Assembly: GCA_017643165.1 (NCBI GenBank)
Contig: JAEPNY010000001.1
Location: 186,001-250,000 of the forward strand
Source: Psychroserpens sp.
GTDB lineage: Bacteria > Bacteroidota > Bacteroidia > Flavobacteriales > Flavobacteriaceae
DNA: 64,000 bases
Direction of reading: 5' to 3'
Every line of letters starts with the position of its first letter. Position 1 is the stretch's first letter. The position numbers and the translations under genes are program-made. This document shows, piece by piece, positions 8,490 through 18,492 of this stretch. The notes under the pieces were generated by a model. The model searched no databases and was not told the origin of the DNA. It saw only the letters and a list, made by a program, of their open reading frames with translations.

Positions 8490-9545
8490 ATGAGTAAAGA
8501 ATTACCTCAAAACAATAATAACGAAGAAGTAGATCTCCTAATTTTATTCAATTATATTGGCGAGCGATTAAATAGGTTTTTTGGACTTTTTAAGAAAATA
8601 ATCCTATTCTTTTACTCAACGTTTATTTTTTCTGCCAAAGCGGTAATCAAAAATATCAAGTTGATTGTTATAGTTATGGTATTAGCTGGTGTTTTAGGTT
8701 ATGTGTTAGAGCGTTCTAGGCCAGTTGTTTATGACTCTAACATGTTGGTTAGAACCAATTTTGACACAAAATACCAATTGGCTTCAAATATTAATTATTA
8801 CAATGCTTTAATTAGCGATAAAAATTACCAAGCCCTTTCTGAGATATTTGAAATTTCGGAAGACGATTTGCAGCATGTAGAAAGATTTGCAATGGCAATA
8901 GGGCCAGAAACTGAAAACGAAAGAATCGTTGAGTACGATCGGTTTTTAAAGTCAATAGATAGCATTAGAGCTCAGGATATTACATATGATGAGTATCTTG
9001 AGAATCGTGATATTTATTCAGGAAATTTATTTGAAATTACTGTTGAATCCAGAAAGAAGGACATCTTTGGAAGTCTGGAAACCGGTATTAATGAATCCTT
9101 TGAAAGTAAATATTCACTAGAGGAAAAGGAGAAACGAGAAAGAAAATTAGATATTAGAAAGCAAAGTCTTGAGGCTCAACTTAACACCATAGATTCTTTA
9201 CAGAGTGTTTATATACAAGTAATTCAGAATGAATCAGAAACCACAAAGACCAATCTTGATTTAGGCGAAGGACTACTATTAAAACAAGATAAATCACAAA
9301 CAAAAGAATTCCCATTATTAGAGAAAAGAGTTAAAATCGTTGATTTATTGAGGGCTTTAGAAGAAGAAAGACTAGAAGAAGATGAGCTTTTTAAAGTTGT
9401 CTCTCAATTTCAACTTACAGGCAATTTGGTATCACATTGGTACAATAAATATTCGTTATTATTTCCTTTGATAGCATTTGGACTTTTATCTATAGGATAT
9501 GTGGCGAGAAAATTTGCCGTGTACGTAAGTAATTATGAAGGATAA
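8490..9545 (+). CDS. Wzz-like polysaccharide chain-length determinant
   Basis: Predicted inner-membrane co-polymerase that sets polymer length. The 351 residues show two membrane helices (about 57-75 and 323-343) that bracket a charged, largely helical periplasmic domain with coiled-coil character around 195-240. The cytoplasmic N-terminal tail is Asn/Glu-rich. No C-terminal tyrosine-kinase domain is attached, unlike Wzc. It is the first gene of the polysaccharide locus and overlaps rfbB by 11 bases. Sequence conservation in this family is low, so the call rests on topology and context. Confidence 0.8.
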   Translation: MSKELPQNNNNEEVDLLILFNYIGERLNRFFGLFKKIILFFYSTFIFSAKAVIKNIKLIVIVMVLAGVLGYVLERSRPVVYDSNMLVRTNFDTKYQLASNINYYNALISDKNYQALSEIFEISEDDLQHVERFAMAIGPETENERIVEYDRFLKSIDSIRAQDITYDEYLENRDIYSGNLFEITVESRKKDIFGSLETGINESFESKYSLEEKEKRERKLDIRKQSLEAQLNTIDSLQSVYIQVIQNESETTKTNLDLGEGLLLKQDKSQTKEFPLLEKRVKIVDLLRALEEERLEEDELFKVVSQFQLTGNLVSHWYNKYSLLFPLIAFGLLSIGYVARKFAVYVSNYEG

Positions 9546-10551
9546 TTCAATTTTAATTACGGGTGGATTAGGGTTTATTGGATCAAATTTTATAACCTAT
9601 TTTCTGAATCAATATCCAGAAATTCCCATTGTTAATTTAGATAAAGTTACCTACGCAGCCGATTTCAAGAACGTAGAAAGCGTTGAAAGCCATAAGAATT
9701 ACACGTTCATAAAAGGTGATATATGTGATAAACGACTGCTTGTTCGGCTTTTTTCTGAATACCAATTTAAAGGCGTAATTCACTTTGCAGCAGAATCCCA
9801 TGTAGATAATTCAATTTCTGATCCAAGCACTTTTATGGTTACAAATGTGCTTGGAACACAGGCACTATTAGATGTAGCCAGAGAACATTGGATGACTGCC
9901 CCCAATGTGTACAAAGAAGGATGTGAGGAGAACAGGTTTCTTCATGTATCTACAGATGAGGTTTTTGGGTCTCTCGGCGATAGTGGATTATTTACAGAAG
10001 AGACACCTTATGCTCCTAATAGCCCTTATAGCGCTTCAAAAGCAGCTTCAGATTTAGTGGTTCGAAGTTATTTTCACACATACGGAATGAATGTTGTGAC
10101 CACAAATTGTTCAAATAATTATGGCCCTAATCAACACGATGAAAAACTAATTCCTACTATTATTAGAAATGCAATTAGAAATGCTGAAATTCCGATTTAT
10201 GGTGATGGACAAAATGTTAGGGATTGGTTATATGTAGAAGATCATTGCAAGGGGATAGATCTTGCCTTTAAAAATGGAACATTTGGTGAAATGTATAATA
10301 TTGGAGGTGAGAATGAACGAACAAATCTCTATATTGCTAATACAATATGTAAGATTTTAGATGAGATTCATCCAAAGGATAAACCCTATAAGAATCAAAT
10401 CACATTTGTTAAGGATCGTCCAGGTCATGATTTTAGATATGCAATTGATGCGTCCAAGATTAAAGCAGAGTTAAGTTGGGAACCTCAAGAAACATTCGAA
10501 ACAGGAATATTAAAGACGATCAAATGGTATCTTCAAAAATATAGTAATTAA
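9535..10551 (+). CDS. rfbB: dTDP-glucose 4,6-dehydratase
   Basis: Second step of dTDP-L-rhamnose synthesis: dTDP-glucose to dTDP-4-keto-6-deoxyglucose, NAD-dependent. An extended SDR of 338 residues, with [11 protein letters not shown] (Rossmann glycine motif), [20 protein letters not shown] and the catalytic pair Y165/K169 in YSASK. A short insert before the TDE motif is normal in this family. It overlaps the Wzz-like gene by 11 bases and rfbA by one base, so the four rhamnose genes form one tightly packed unit in order B-A-C-D. Confidence 0.97.
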   Translation: MKDNSILITGGLGFIGSNFITYFLNQYPEIPIVNLDKVTYAADFKNVESVESHKNYTFIKGDICDKRLLVRLFSEYQFKGVIHFAAESHVDNSISDPSTFMVTNVLGTQALLDVAREHWMTAPNVYKEGCEENRFLHVSTDEVFGSLGDSGLFTEETPYAPNSPYSASKAASDLVVRSYFHTYGMNVVTTNCSNNYGPNQHDEKLIPTIIRNAIRNAEIPIYGDGQNVRDWLYVEDHCKGIDLAFKNGTFGEMYNIGGENERTNLYIANTICKILDEIHPKDKPYKNQITFVKDRPGHDFRYAIDASKIKAELSWEPQETFETGILKTIKWYLQKYSN

Positions 10552-11408
10552 TGAAAGGTATAATTTTAGCTGGTGGATCAGGAACAAGGCTTCATCCTTT
10601 AACAAAAGTGATGAGTAAACAACTCATGCCTATCTACGATAAGCCAATGATTTATTATCCCTTAACCACTTTAATGTCAGTTGGAATTCGCGAAATTTTG
10701 ATTATTTCAACAGAAAAGGATACACCGAGATTTAAGGAATGCTTAGGAGATGGAAGTGATTATGGTTGTGAGTTTCACTACGCCATTCAAGAACAACCAA
10801 ATGGTCTCGCCGAAGCTTTTATTATAGGAGAGTCATTTATTGGTTCGGATAAGGTTGCATTAATTTTAGGAGATAATATATTTTACGGATCTGGGTTACA
10901 AAGTACTTTACAGGCTTCAAAAGATCCAAACGGAGGAATCATATTTGCGTATCATGTTAACGATCCACAACGCTATGGAGTTGTAGAATTTGATAAGGAC
11001 TTTAAGGCAATTTCAATAGAAGAAAAACCAAGCCTCCCAAAGTCTAAGTACGCAGTTCCTGGCATTTATTTTTATGACAATGACGTGATTCAAATTGCCA
11101 AAAGTATTAAACCAAGTGCCCGCGGAGAGTTAGAAATAACTGACGTCAATGCGAAATACCTTGAGATGGGGAAATTAAATGTTCAGATCTTGGATAAAGG
11201 AACCGCCTGGCTAGATACCGGAACGTTTAACTCATTAATGCAAGCATCACAGTTTGTTCAGGTCATTGAAGAACGCCAAGGTTTAAAGATCGGCTGCATA
11301 GAAGAAACGGCGTATAAAATGGGATTTATTTCAAAAGACCAATTACACAAATTAGCTGAACCACTTTTGAAAAGTGGCTATGGAAAGTATTTGCGAGAAC
11401 TAGATTAA
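10551..11408 (+). CDS. rfbA: glucose-1-phosphate thymidylyltransferase
   Basis: First step of dTDP-rhamnose synthesis: glucose-1-phosphate plus dTTP to dTDP-glucose and pyrophosphate. The 285-residue protein opens with the nucleotidyltransferase signature [11 protein letters not shown] followed by [12 protein letters not shown]. It later shows LGDNIFYG (metal site) and [16 protein letters not shown]. Length and motifs match RmlA of the short type. It starts on the last base of the rfbB stop codon (TAATG), and rfbC follows two bases after its own stop. Confidence 0.97.
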   Translation: MKGIILAGGSGTRLHPLTKVMSKQLMPIYDKPMIYYPLTTLMSVGIREILIISTEKDTPRFKECLGDGSDYGCEFHYAIQEQPNGLAEAFIIGESFIGSDKVALILGDNIFYGSGLQSTLQASKDPNGGIIFAYHVNDPQRYGVVEFDKDFKAISIEEKPSLPKSKYAVPGIYFYDNDVIQIAKSIKPSARGELEITDVNAKYLEMGKLNVQILDKGTAWLDTGTFNSLMQASQFVQVIEERQGLKIGCIEETAYKMGFISKDQLHKLAEPLLKSGYGKYLRELD

Positions 11409-11410
11409 TT

Positions 11411-11956
11411 ATGACAGCAGAGAAAACAGAATTAGAAGGTTGTTTGATTTTATCACCAAATACCTTTACTGATCACAGAGGACAATTCTTTGAAAGTCAT
11501 AACAATCAACGGTTTAAAGACTTAACAGGACTCGATATTGAATTTGTTCAGGATAATCAATCCGTTTCTGCTAAAGGCGTTTTAAGAGGGCTTCATTTTC
11601 AAATGGGAAATTTTGAACAGGCAAAATTAGTGCGTGTAATTTCAGGACGAATCCAGGACGTATGTGTTGACATCCGACCTAGTTCTCCAACATTTGGTAA
11701 GTATTTTTCGATAGTCCTTGATAGCATTAATAACAAGCAGTTGTTCATTCCTAGAGGATTTGCGCATGGCTTTTTAGTACTTGAAGACAATACCATTGTT
11801 TCCTACAAATGTGACAATTACTATAACAAAGATGCTGAAGGCGGAATCATTTTCGATGATAAAACCCTAAGTATAAATTGGCAGGTTCCGACTTCGGAAG
11901 CCATTTTATCTTCTAAAGACAAATTATTACCTTCTTTTGAAAGTCAATTCATATGA
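11411..11956 (+). CDS. rfbC: dTDP-4-dehydrorhamnose 3,5-epimerase
   Basis: Third step of dTDP-rhamnose synthesis, a cofactor-free double epimerisation at C3 and C5. The 181-residue cupin shows FTDHRGQFFES, QDNQSVSAKGVLRGLHFQ (catalytic histidine in RGLHFQ), and FIPRGFAHGFLVLED with the second conserved histidine. Length is typical. It overlaps rfbD by four bases (ATGA), a translational-coupling arrangement. Confidence 0.96.
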   Translation: MTAEKTELEGCLILSPNTFTDHRGQFFESHNNQRFKDLTGLDIEFVQDNQSVSAKGVLRGLHFQMGNFEQAKLVRVISGRIQDVCVDIRPSSPTFGKYFSIVLDSINNKQLFIPRGFAHGFLVLEDNTIVSYKCDNYYNKDAEGGIIFDDKTLSINWQVPTSEAILSSKDKLLPSFESQFI

Positions 11957-12741
11957 ACGTATTAGTAACGGGCGCCTCAGGACAACTTGGCGTGGCAATC
12001 AAGTCCATCTCTCATCATTACGATAAACATTTTCAGATGACTTTTTTAACGAAACTAGATCTGGATATTACTAATCATAAAAGCGTAGCACGGCTTTTTA
12101 AAAATAACAACTTTGATTACTGTATTAATTGTGCGGCTTTCACTAATGTGGAGCTGGCTGAATCGACACCTGATTTGGCATATGAAATAAATCATGATGC
12201 GGTTAAAAATTTGGCCCTAGTATGTAAACAAAATGAAGTAATACTTGTGCATATTTCAACTGATTATGTGTTTGATGGCAACAAATCAAAACCATATACA
12301 GTTGATGACACTCCTAGCCCAATAAATATATATGGCGATTCTAAATTAAAAGGAGAGAAAGCAATACAGGAACTGATGCACTCCTATTTCATAATTCGGA
12401 CCTCTTGGCTATTTAATAAATCGTCTGGAAAGAACTTTTATAGGACTATTTTAAATAAGGCAATCAATCACGAAGCAATTCGTGTAGTTGATAATCAGAA
12501 AAGTTGCCCAACGGACTGTGATTCATTAGCGAAATTTATTTTAGATGGGATTAAAAACGCATCTAATAAATGGGGAATTCATCATTTCAGTGGCAAAACA
12601 CCAATGACTTGGTATGCGTTTGCAATTCAGATTTTAAAAGAAAATAATTTATTAAAATCAACAGATGTAAGTATTGATAATAATTATGTTACTTTTGCCA
12701 AGCGTCCAAAGTATTCTGTACTTGAAAATACGGTTATTTAG
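11953..12741 (+). CDS. rfbD: dTDP-4-dehydrorhamnose reductase
   Basis: Last step of dTDP-L-rhamnose synthesis, an NAD(P)H-dependent reduction at C4. The 262 residues include TGASGQLG at the N-terminus, NCAAFTNVE, HISTDYVFDG, and the SDR catalytic Y127/K131 in YGDSK. It is slightly shorter than many RmlD proteins (about 280-300), mainly near the C-terminus, but all catalytic landmarks are present. A 43-base gap follows before wecB. Confidence 0.94.
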   Translation: MNVLVTGASGQLGVAIKSISHHYDKHFQMTFLTKLDLDITNHKSVARLFKNNNFDYCINCAAFTNVELAESTPDLAYEINHDAVKNLALVCKQNEVILVHISTDYVFDGNKSKPYTVDDTPSPINIYGDSKLKGEKAIQELMHSYFIIRTSWLFNKSSGKNFYRTILNKAINHEAIRVVDNQKSCPTDCDSLAKFILDGIKNASNKWGIHHFSGKTPMTWYAFAIQILKENNLLKSTDVSIDNNYVTFAKRPKYSVLENTVI

Positions 12742-12784
12742 AACAAAGTATTTGTTCAAGTTAACAGTGTTGAAATGAAGATTT

Positions 12785-13936
12785 ATGAATCAAAAGAAAA
12801 AGAACCTTATCGTTTTTGGTACCAGACCAGAAGCAATTAAAATGGCGCCACTTGTTAAAGCGCTCCAAGAAAAATCAGATAATTTTATTACGAAAGTTTG
12901 TATAACTGCCCAACACAGGGAGATGCTAGATCAGGTTTTAGACTTTTTTGAGATTGATCCAGACTATGATCTTAACCTCATGAAGCCGAACCAAAATCTA
13001 TATACCTTAACGGCTGATATTATTACCGAACTAAAACCAATTTTAGAAGATTTCCAACCTGATTATGTATATGTTCATGGCGACACCACAACCTCTATGT
13101 CAGCGTCTATTGCGGCATTTTATTCTGGTGCTAAAATTTGCCATGTTGAAGCAGGATTAAGAACCTTCAATAAATTATCCCCTTTTCCTGAAGAGATAAA
13201 CAGAAGTATAGTTGGTAGAGTCACAGATTTTCATTTTGCGCCAACTGCATCATCGAAGGCTAATTTACTTAAAGAGAATGTGCCAGAAGATGGGATTATT
13301 ATCACTGGAAATACGGTTATTGATGCACTCAATTTTAGTACAAAAAAGGTTAATGATTCTGAATTTGTAGACGACGAAATTGAACAACTAAAATCAATTG
13401 TTGATAGTTCTAAAAAACTTATTCTTGTAACTGGTCATAGACGTGAAAATCACGGCCAAGGGTTTATTAATATTTGTGAAGCATTAAAAGAGATTGCTAT
13501 AATCAATCCTGATTGTGATATCATTTATCCTGTGCACTTAAACCCGAACGTTCAAAAACCAGTTTATGAATTATTATCAGGTATTGAAAATATCAAATTA
13601 ATTCAGCCCTTATCATACCCGAGCTTTGTTTGGTTAATGAACCTTTCATATATCATTATTACGGACAGTGGAGGTATACAAGAAGAAGCACCTAGCTTGG
13701 GAAAGCCTGTACTGGTAATGCGCGATACAACAGAACGACCAGAAGCTGTAGAAACTGGGACCGTGATCTTAGTTGGGACAGATAAAAATAGTATTGTAGA
13801 TGAAACGCAGAAGTTATTGAATGATACTAATGCTTACACACAAATGAGTAAATTACACAATCCATATGGTGACGGATTTGCCTGCGAACGCATCGTTAAT
13901 CATATTTTAAATACAAAAAACTTAGCACATCAATGA
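12785..13936 (+). CDS. wecB: UDP-N-acetylglucosamine 2-epimerase (non-hydrolysing)
   Basis: Cytosolic enzyme that interconverts UDP-GlcNAc and UDP-ManNAc, feeding the dehydrogenase encoded next. The 383 residues carry FGTRPEAIKMAPL at the N-terminus, VHGDTTTS, HVEAGLRT, TGHRREN, and the UDP-binding TDSGGIQEEAPSLGKPVLV followed by RDTTERPE. Length is standard. The stop overlaps wecC by four bases, so the pair should be co-translated to make UDP-ManNAcA. Confidence 0.97.
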   Translation: MNQKKKNLIVFGTRPEAIKMAPLVKALQEKSDNFITKVCITAQHREMLDQVLDFFEIDPDYDLNLMKPNQNLYTLTADIITELKPILEDFQPDYVYVHGDTTTSMSASIAAFYSGAKICHVEAGLRTFNKLSPFPEEINRSIVGRVTDFHFAPTASSKANLLKENVPEDGIIITGNTVIDALNFSTKKVNDSEFVDDEIEQLKSIVDSSKKLILVTGHRRENHGQGFINICEALKEIAIINPDCDIIYPVHLNPNVQKPVYELLSGIENIKLIQPLSYPSFVWLMNLSYIIITDSGGIQEEAPSLGKPVLVMRDTTERPEAVETGTVILVGTDKNSIVDETQKLLNDTNAYTQMSKLHNPYGDGFACERIVNHILNTKNLAHQ

Positions 13937-15144
13937 ATCAACCAGAAGTAGTTATGATTGGATTAGGCTATATTGGGTTGCCAACAGCGGCGCTTATAGC
14001 TCAAAATAAGACACTTGTTCATGGTGTTGATATTAATCCTAATGTCGTTGAAAAAATAAACAGAGGAGAAATCCATATTGTTGAGCCCGAACTTGATGAA
14101 GCAGTAGAGACTGCAGTTAAAGAAGGTTATCTCAAAGCAGATACGGTTCCTGTAGCAGCCAATACTTATATCGTTGTTGTTCCTACACCTTTTAAGGATA
14201 AAAATGAACCTGATATTTCATTTGTTGAGGCGGCGACAAAAGCAATCATACCAATTTTAAAGAAAGGAGATTTATATATTATCGAATCTACTTCACCAAT
14301 AGGTACGACGTCAAAAATGGCACAATTGATCTATCAGGAGCGCCCTGAACTCACAGATGAAATTTACATTGCCTATTGTCCTGAACGCGTACTTCCTGGA
14401 AATGTGATGTATGAATTAGTTCACAATGATCGTGTTATTGGTGGAATAACGCCAGAGTCAACAGCTAAAGCTGTTAGTTTTTATCGACAGTTTATAAAAG
14501 GTAATTTACACGAGACCAATGCAAGAACCGCTGAGATGTGTAAGTTGGTTGAGAACTCATCGAGAGATGTTCAAATTGCCTTCGCAAATGAACTTTCTTT
14601 AATTTGTGATAAGGCCGATATTAATGTCTGGGAGCTCATTGCCTTAGCAAATAAACATCCACGGGTTAATATTCTTCAACCTGGATGTGGCGTGGGTGGA
14701 CACTGTATAGCAGTTGATCCGTATTTCATCGTTTCAGACTACCCTATGGAATCTCAAATTATTGGTAAAGCACGTGAAATAAATAATTATAAATCATTTT
14801 GGTGCGCTGAAAAAATCCAATCTGAAAAATTGAAATTTGAATTAGAACACGGAAGGAAACCGAATATTGCTTTAATGGGATTAGCGTTTAAGCCAGATAT
14901 TGATGACTTAAGAGAATCACCAGCTAAATATATCGTTCAAAAGGTGTTACAGAATGCGAATAACGAAGACTACTATATTGTCGAACCCAACATAGATTCT
15001 CATAAAGTATTTAAGTTAACTTCTGTCGATAATGCTGTTGAACAAGCAGATATCATTGCATTTCTAGTCGCACATAAGGAATTCAAAAATTTAAATATTT
15101 CAGATAAAACAATTGTATTAGATTTTTGTGGCGTTCGAAAATAA
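13933..15144 (+). CDS. wecC: UDP-N-acetyl-D-mannosamine dehydrogenase
   Basis: Oxidises UDP-ManNAc twice to UDP-ManNAcA with NAD. The 403 residues show the Rossmann motif GLGYIGLPTAA at the N-terminus, VVPTPF, CPERVLPG, the catalytic-cysteine loop GCGVGGHCIAVDP with C258, and GLAFKPDIDDLRESPA. The PERVLPG form and pairing with wecB point to the ManNAc enzyme rather than UDP-glucose dehydrogenase (ugd is separate, near 36.3 kb). An 85-base gap follows before the sulfation genes. Confidence 0.94.
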   Translation: MNQPEVVMIGLGYIGLPTAALIAQNKTLVHGVDINPNVVEKINRGEIHIVEPELDEAVETAVKEGYLKADTVPVAANTYIVVVPTPFKDKNEPDISFVEAATKAIIPILKKGDLYIIESTSPIGTTSKMAQLIYQERPELTDEIYIAYCPERVLPGNVMYELVHNDRVIGGITPESTAKAVSFYRQFIKGNLHETNARTAEMCKLVENSSRDVQIAFANELSLICDKADINVWELIALANKHPRVNILQPGCGVGGHCIAVDPYFIVSDYPMESQIIGKAREINNYKSFWCAEKIQSEKLKFELEHGRKPNIALMGLAFKPDIDDLRESPAKYIVQKVLQNANNEDYYIVEPNIDSHKVFKLTSVDNAVEQADIIAFLVAHKEFKNLNISDKTIVLDFCGVRK

Positions 15145-15229
15145 ATAGTTTTTGTTTTCAACGGTGCACTTAAAACTCAGAATACATTCCTTTAACCGTA
15201 TAGCGTAGAATATTTATAAACACCTCAAC

Positions 15230-15697
15230 ATGCCGAAGTACAAAAAGGAATCACATATACGTAGCTTATTAAAAGGAATTTCCTGGCGAGTTGTAGCAAC
15301 TACAGACACCGTACTGGTGGTTTTACTTATTACTTGTCTTACGGGTACCTGTAGCTTAGAGAATGCCTTGCGAATTGGTGGAGCAGAGTTTATAATTAAG
15401 TTTCTAATATATTATGCTCACGAGCGTATTTGGCAATTTGCGTATAAAGATGGTGTAGTTTCAACTAAAGAAACTCTATATAAAACAATATCTTGGAGGA
15501 TTCTAGCGACTACAATGACCTTCATAATATCGGGCGCAATTCTAGAAAGTTTTGATGAGGTTGCATTTTACATCGCAATTACCGAATTATTTACGAAATT
15601 TATATTGTACTATTTCCATGAACGCCTATGGTTAAAGCTACCATTAGGACAGATTAGAGATTATTTTAAACGACTATTAAAGATTAGTAATGAGTAA
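15230..15697 (+). CDS. tandem DUF2061 membrane protein
   Basis: The 155-residue protein contains two copies of one module, about residues 10-68 and 82-137. Each starts with K/T-x-ISWR (GISWRVVATT and TISWRILATT) and ends with the aromatic YYxHERxW (YYAHERIW and YYFHERLW). This is the DUF2061 family. Each module probably has two membrane helices, so the protein is likely a small four-helix membrane protein. DUF2061 genes often sit beside cysC/cysD/cysN, and here the frame overlaps cysC by eight bases, so a role with sulfate activation is likely. The actual function is unknown. Confidence 0.9.
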   Translation: MPKYKKESHIRSLLKGISWRVVATTDTVLVVLLITCLTGTCSLENALRIGGAEFIIKFLIYYAHERIWQFAYKDGVVSTKETLYKTISWRILATTMTFIISGAILESFDEVAFYIAITELFTKFILYYFHERLWLKLPLGQIRDYFKRLLKISNE

Positions 15698-16292
15698 AAA
15701 TATTGTACCACATCACTATAAAATTTCAGCGGAAGACCGACGTGCGATTAAAAAGCACAATTCGTTCTTGATTTGGTTTACGGGTCTTTCAGGTTCTGGT
15801 AAATCTACTATTGCAAATGCTGTAGAACAGGAGCTATTCAAAAAAGGCATTCATACCTATAGTCTTGATGGTGATAACATAAGAAAAGGAATCAATAATG
15901 ATTTGTCATTTTCGCCCGAAGATCGCACTGAGAATATTAGAAGAATTGCCGAAGTTGCCAATTTAATGATCGACGCAGGAATTGTTACTTTAGCGGCCTT
16001 TGTTTCTCCCTATAAAAAAGATAGACAGAACATTAAAAGTGTCGTCAAAGATATTAACTTTGTCGAGGTTTATGTGAATACAAGCGTTGAAGAATGTGAG
16101 CGGCGAGATGTGAAAGGATTGTACGCGAAAGCAAGGAAAGGGGAAATCAAAAATATGACTGGAATATCGGCACCATATGAAGCGCCAGAAAACCCAGACA
16201 TAGAGATTAAAACCGAGACTGAAAACATAGAACAAGCTGTAAAGCGAATAATGGATTTTATAACACCAAAATTAGAACTTAACAATGAGTAA
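15690..16292 (+). CDS. cysC: adenylylsulfate kinase
   Basis: Phosphorylates adenosine 5'-phosphosulfate (APS) to PAPS, the universal sulfate donor. The 200-residue cytosolic protein has the P-loop GLSGSGKS at 32-39, LDGDNIRKGIN, and the APS-kinase region FVSPYKKDRQ. It is a stand-alone kinase, not fused to CysN. It overlaps the DUF2061 gene by eight bases and cysD by eight bases, showing tight operon packing. PAPS is the substrate of the sulfotransferase encoded about 8 kb downstream. Confidence 0.96.
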   Translation: MSKNIVPHHYKISAEDRRAIKKHNSFLIWFTGLSGSGKSTIANAVEQELFKKGIHTYSLDGDNIRKGINNDLSFSPEDRTENIRRIAEVANLMIDAGIVTLAAFVSPYKKDRQNIKSVVKDINFVEVYVNTSVEECERRDVKGLYAKARKGEIKNMTGISAPYEAPENPDIEIKTETENIEQAVKRIMDFITPKLELNNE

Positions 16293-17190
16293 GTACTATT
16301 TAAACTATCTTGATGAATTAGAAAGTGAAGCAATATTTGTTTTACGTGAAGTTTGGGCACAATTTGATAATCCTGTAATCCTGTTTTCTGGAGGTAAGGA
16401 TTCAATTTTGGTTACACATTTGGCAAAAAAAGCATTTTACCCATCAAAGATTCCATTTCCACTTATGCACGTGGATACCGGACATAATTTTCCAGAGACC
16501 ATCCAGTTTCGAGACGATATTATAAAGCAGTTAGGAGTTCAACTTATCGTAGGTTCTGTTCAAGAATCGATTGATGAAGGACGTGTGGCTGAGGAACGCG
16601 GTAAAAATGCAACACGAAATGCACTTCAAATCACGACACTGCTCGATGCCATAGAAAGCAACAAAATTGATTGTGCTATTGGAGGCGGTCGAAGAGATGA
16701 AGAGAAGGCGAGAGCTAAAGAGCGGTTCTTTTCACATCGCGATGATTTTGGACAATGGGATCCAAAAAATCAACGTCCAGAATTATGGAACATCTTTAAT
16801 GGGAAACATTACGAGGGCGAACATTTTAGAGCGTTTCCAATTAGTAATTGGACCGAAATGGATGTTTGGAACTATATTAAAAGAGAAAACATAGAAATAC
16901 CTTCGTTATATTTTGCTCACGAACGTGAAGTTATTTGGAGGCAAAATTCATGGATTCCAAATTCAGAATTCTTAGTGCTTGAAGATAGCGAAGAGATTGT
17001 AACCAAAAAAGTGAGGTTCAGAACTCTGGGCGATATTACAATTACTGGTGGTATTGAATCAGATGCTGACACTTTAGCGAAAATAGTTGAAGAAGTTTCG
17101 GGGATGCGCCAAACCGAACGCGGTAACAGAAGTGATGATAAGCGATCTGAGACAGCTATGGAAGACCGCAAGAAACAAGGTTATTTTTAA
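16285..17190 (+). CDS. cysD: sulfate adenylyltransferase subunit 2
   Basis: Catalytic subunit of ATP sulfurylase, which forms APS and pyrophosphate from sulfate and ATP. The 301 residues show the PP-loop SGGKDS at 35-40, HVDTGHNFPE, GGGRRDEEKARAKERFFSHR, and the C-terminal RGNRSDDKRSETAMEDRKKQGYF region (conserved GTPase-subunit contact in CysD proteins). The length is that of CysD rather than a PAPS reductase, and the RRDEEKARAKER stretch supports this. It lies 40 bases ahead of cysN. Confidence 0.96.
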   Translation: MSKYYLNYLDELESEAIFVLREVWAQFDNPVILFSGGKDSILVTHLAKKAFYPSKIPFPLMHVDTGHNFPETIQFRDDIIKQLGVQLIVGSVQESIDEGRVAEERGKNATRNALQITTLLDAIESNKIDCAIGGGRRDEEKARAKERFFSHRDDFGQWDPKNQRPELWNIFNGKHYEGEHFRAFPISNWTEMDVWNYIKRENIEIPSLYFAHEREVIWRQNSWIPNSEFLVLEDSEEIVTKKVRFRTLGDITITGGIESDADTLAKIVEEVSGMRQTERGNRSDDKRSETAMEDRKKQGYF

Positions 17191-17230
17191 TAATAAACTC
17201 CATTAATTACCATATATATTAACAAGCGAT

Positions 17231-18484
17231 ATGTTAGATAACAATCAATTATTACGATTTACTACAGCAGGAAGTGTAGATGATGGAAAAAGCACATTAA
17301 TTGGTCGATTACTTTATGATTCTAAATCAATTTTTGAAGATCAATTAGAAGCCATAGAAAATACAAGTAAGAAAAAAGGTCACGATGGTGTTGATTTAGC
17401 TTTGTTTACTGATGGACTTAGAGATGAACGAGAGCAAGGTATTACAATTGATGTAGCCTATCGTTATTTTACAACACCAAAGCGTAAATTTATAATTGCA
17501 GATACACCTGGTCATATTCAATACACCAGAAACATGGTGACGGGTGCTTCGACGGCCAATGCTGCAATCATTCTTGTGGATGCCAGACATGGTGTTATTG
17601 AACAAACCAGACGTCACTCTTTTATAGCATCGTTATTACAGATCCCACACGTTATAGTTTGTATTAACAAAATGGATCTTGTTGACTATTCTGAAGAAGC
17701 TTACAATAAGGTAATTGAACAGTTTGAAGAGTTCTCATCTAAGATGTTGGTAAAGGATATTCGTTTTATTCCAATTAGTGCCTTAAAGGGAGATAATGTC
17801 GTTAATCGTTCTGAAAATATGAATTGGTATCAAGGTGCGCCATTATTGCATACTTTAGAAACATTGCATATTAGTAGCGATATTAATAAAGTGGACGCGC
17901 GTTTTCCGGTTCAAACTGTTTTAAGACCACAAAGCGAAGGGTTTATTGATTACAGAGGTTATGCTGGTAGAGTGGCAGGAGGAGTGTTTAGAAAAGGTGA
18001 TCAAATTACCGTCTTACCCTCTGGATTTACATCTAGTATAAAAACAATAGACACCTTTGATGGTGAAGTAGAAGAAGCATTTGCACCTATGTCTGTAGCG
18101 ATTACATTAGAAGACGATATCGATGTTAGTCGCGGTGATATGATTGTGCGTTCAAACAACAAACCAAATACAGCACAAGACCTAGAAGTTATGTTATGTT
18201 GGCTTCACGATAATTCAGCCAAACCAAGAGCTAAGTATTCAATACAACACACGTCAAATGATCAAAAAGCAATGATCAAAGAAGTGATTTACAAAATTGA
18301 TATCAACACATTGGAACGAATCACCGATGATTCAGAATTACATATGAATGATATTTGCAAGGTTAAAATTAGAACTACAAAACCTTTAATGATCGATTCA
18401 TATCGTGAAAATAGAACTACAGGAAGTATTATACTTGTGGATGATAATACTAATGAAACTGTTGCCGCGGGAATGGTCATTTAA
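17231..18484 (+). CDS. cysN: sulfate adenylyltransferase subunit 1 (GTPase)
   Basis: GTP-hydrolysing partner of CysD that drives APS formation. The 417-residue elongation-factor-like protein shows the G1 motif GSVDDGKS at 14-21, RDEREQGITIDVAYRYF (switch), DTPGHIQYTRNM (G3) and NKMDLVDY (G4), followed by EF-Tu-like beta-barrel domains. It lacks the C-terminal APS-kinase extension of NodQ-type fusions, which fits the separate cysC. A gene for a pyrophosphatase begins nine bases after its stop. Confidence 0.96.
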   Translation: MLDNNQLLRFTTAGSVDDGKSTLIGRLLYDSKSIFEDQLEAIENTSKKKGHDGVDLALFTDGLRDEREQGITIDVAYRYFTTPKRKFIIADTPGHIQYTRNMVTGASTANAAIILVDARHGVIEQTRRHSFIASLLQIPHVIVCINKMDLVDYSEEAYNKVIEQFEEFSSKMLVKDIRFIPISALKGDNVVNRSENMNWYQGAPLLHTLETLHISSDINKVDARFPVQTVLRPQSEGFIDYRGYAGRVAGGVFRKGDQITVLPSGFTSSIKTIDTFDGEVEEAFAPMSVAITLEDDIDVSRGDMIVRSNNKPNTAQDLEVMLCWLHDNSAKPRAKYSIQHTSNDQKAMIKEVIYKIDINTLERITDDSELHMNDICKVKIRTTKPLMIDSYRENRTTGSIILVDDNTNETVAAGMVI

Positions 18485-18492
18485 ATTGATTC

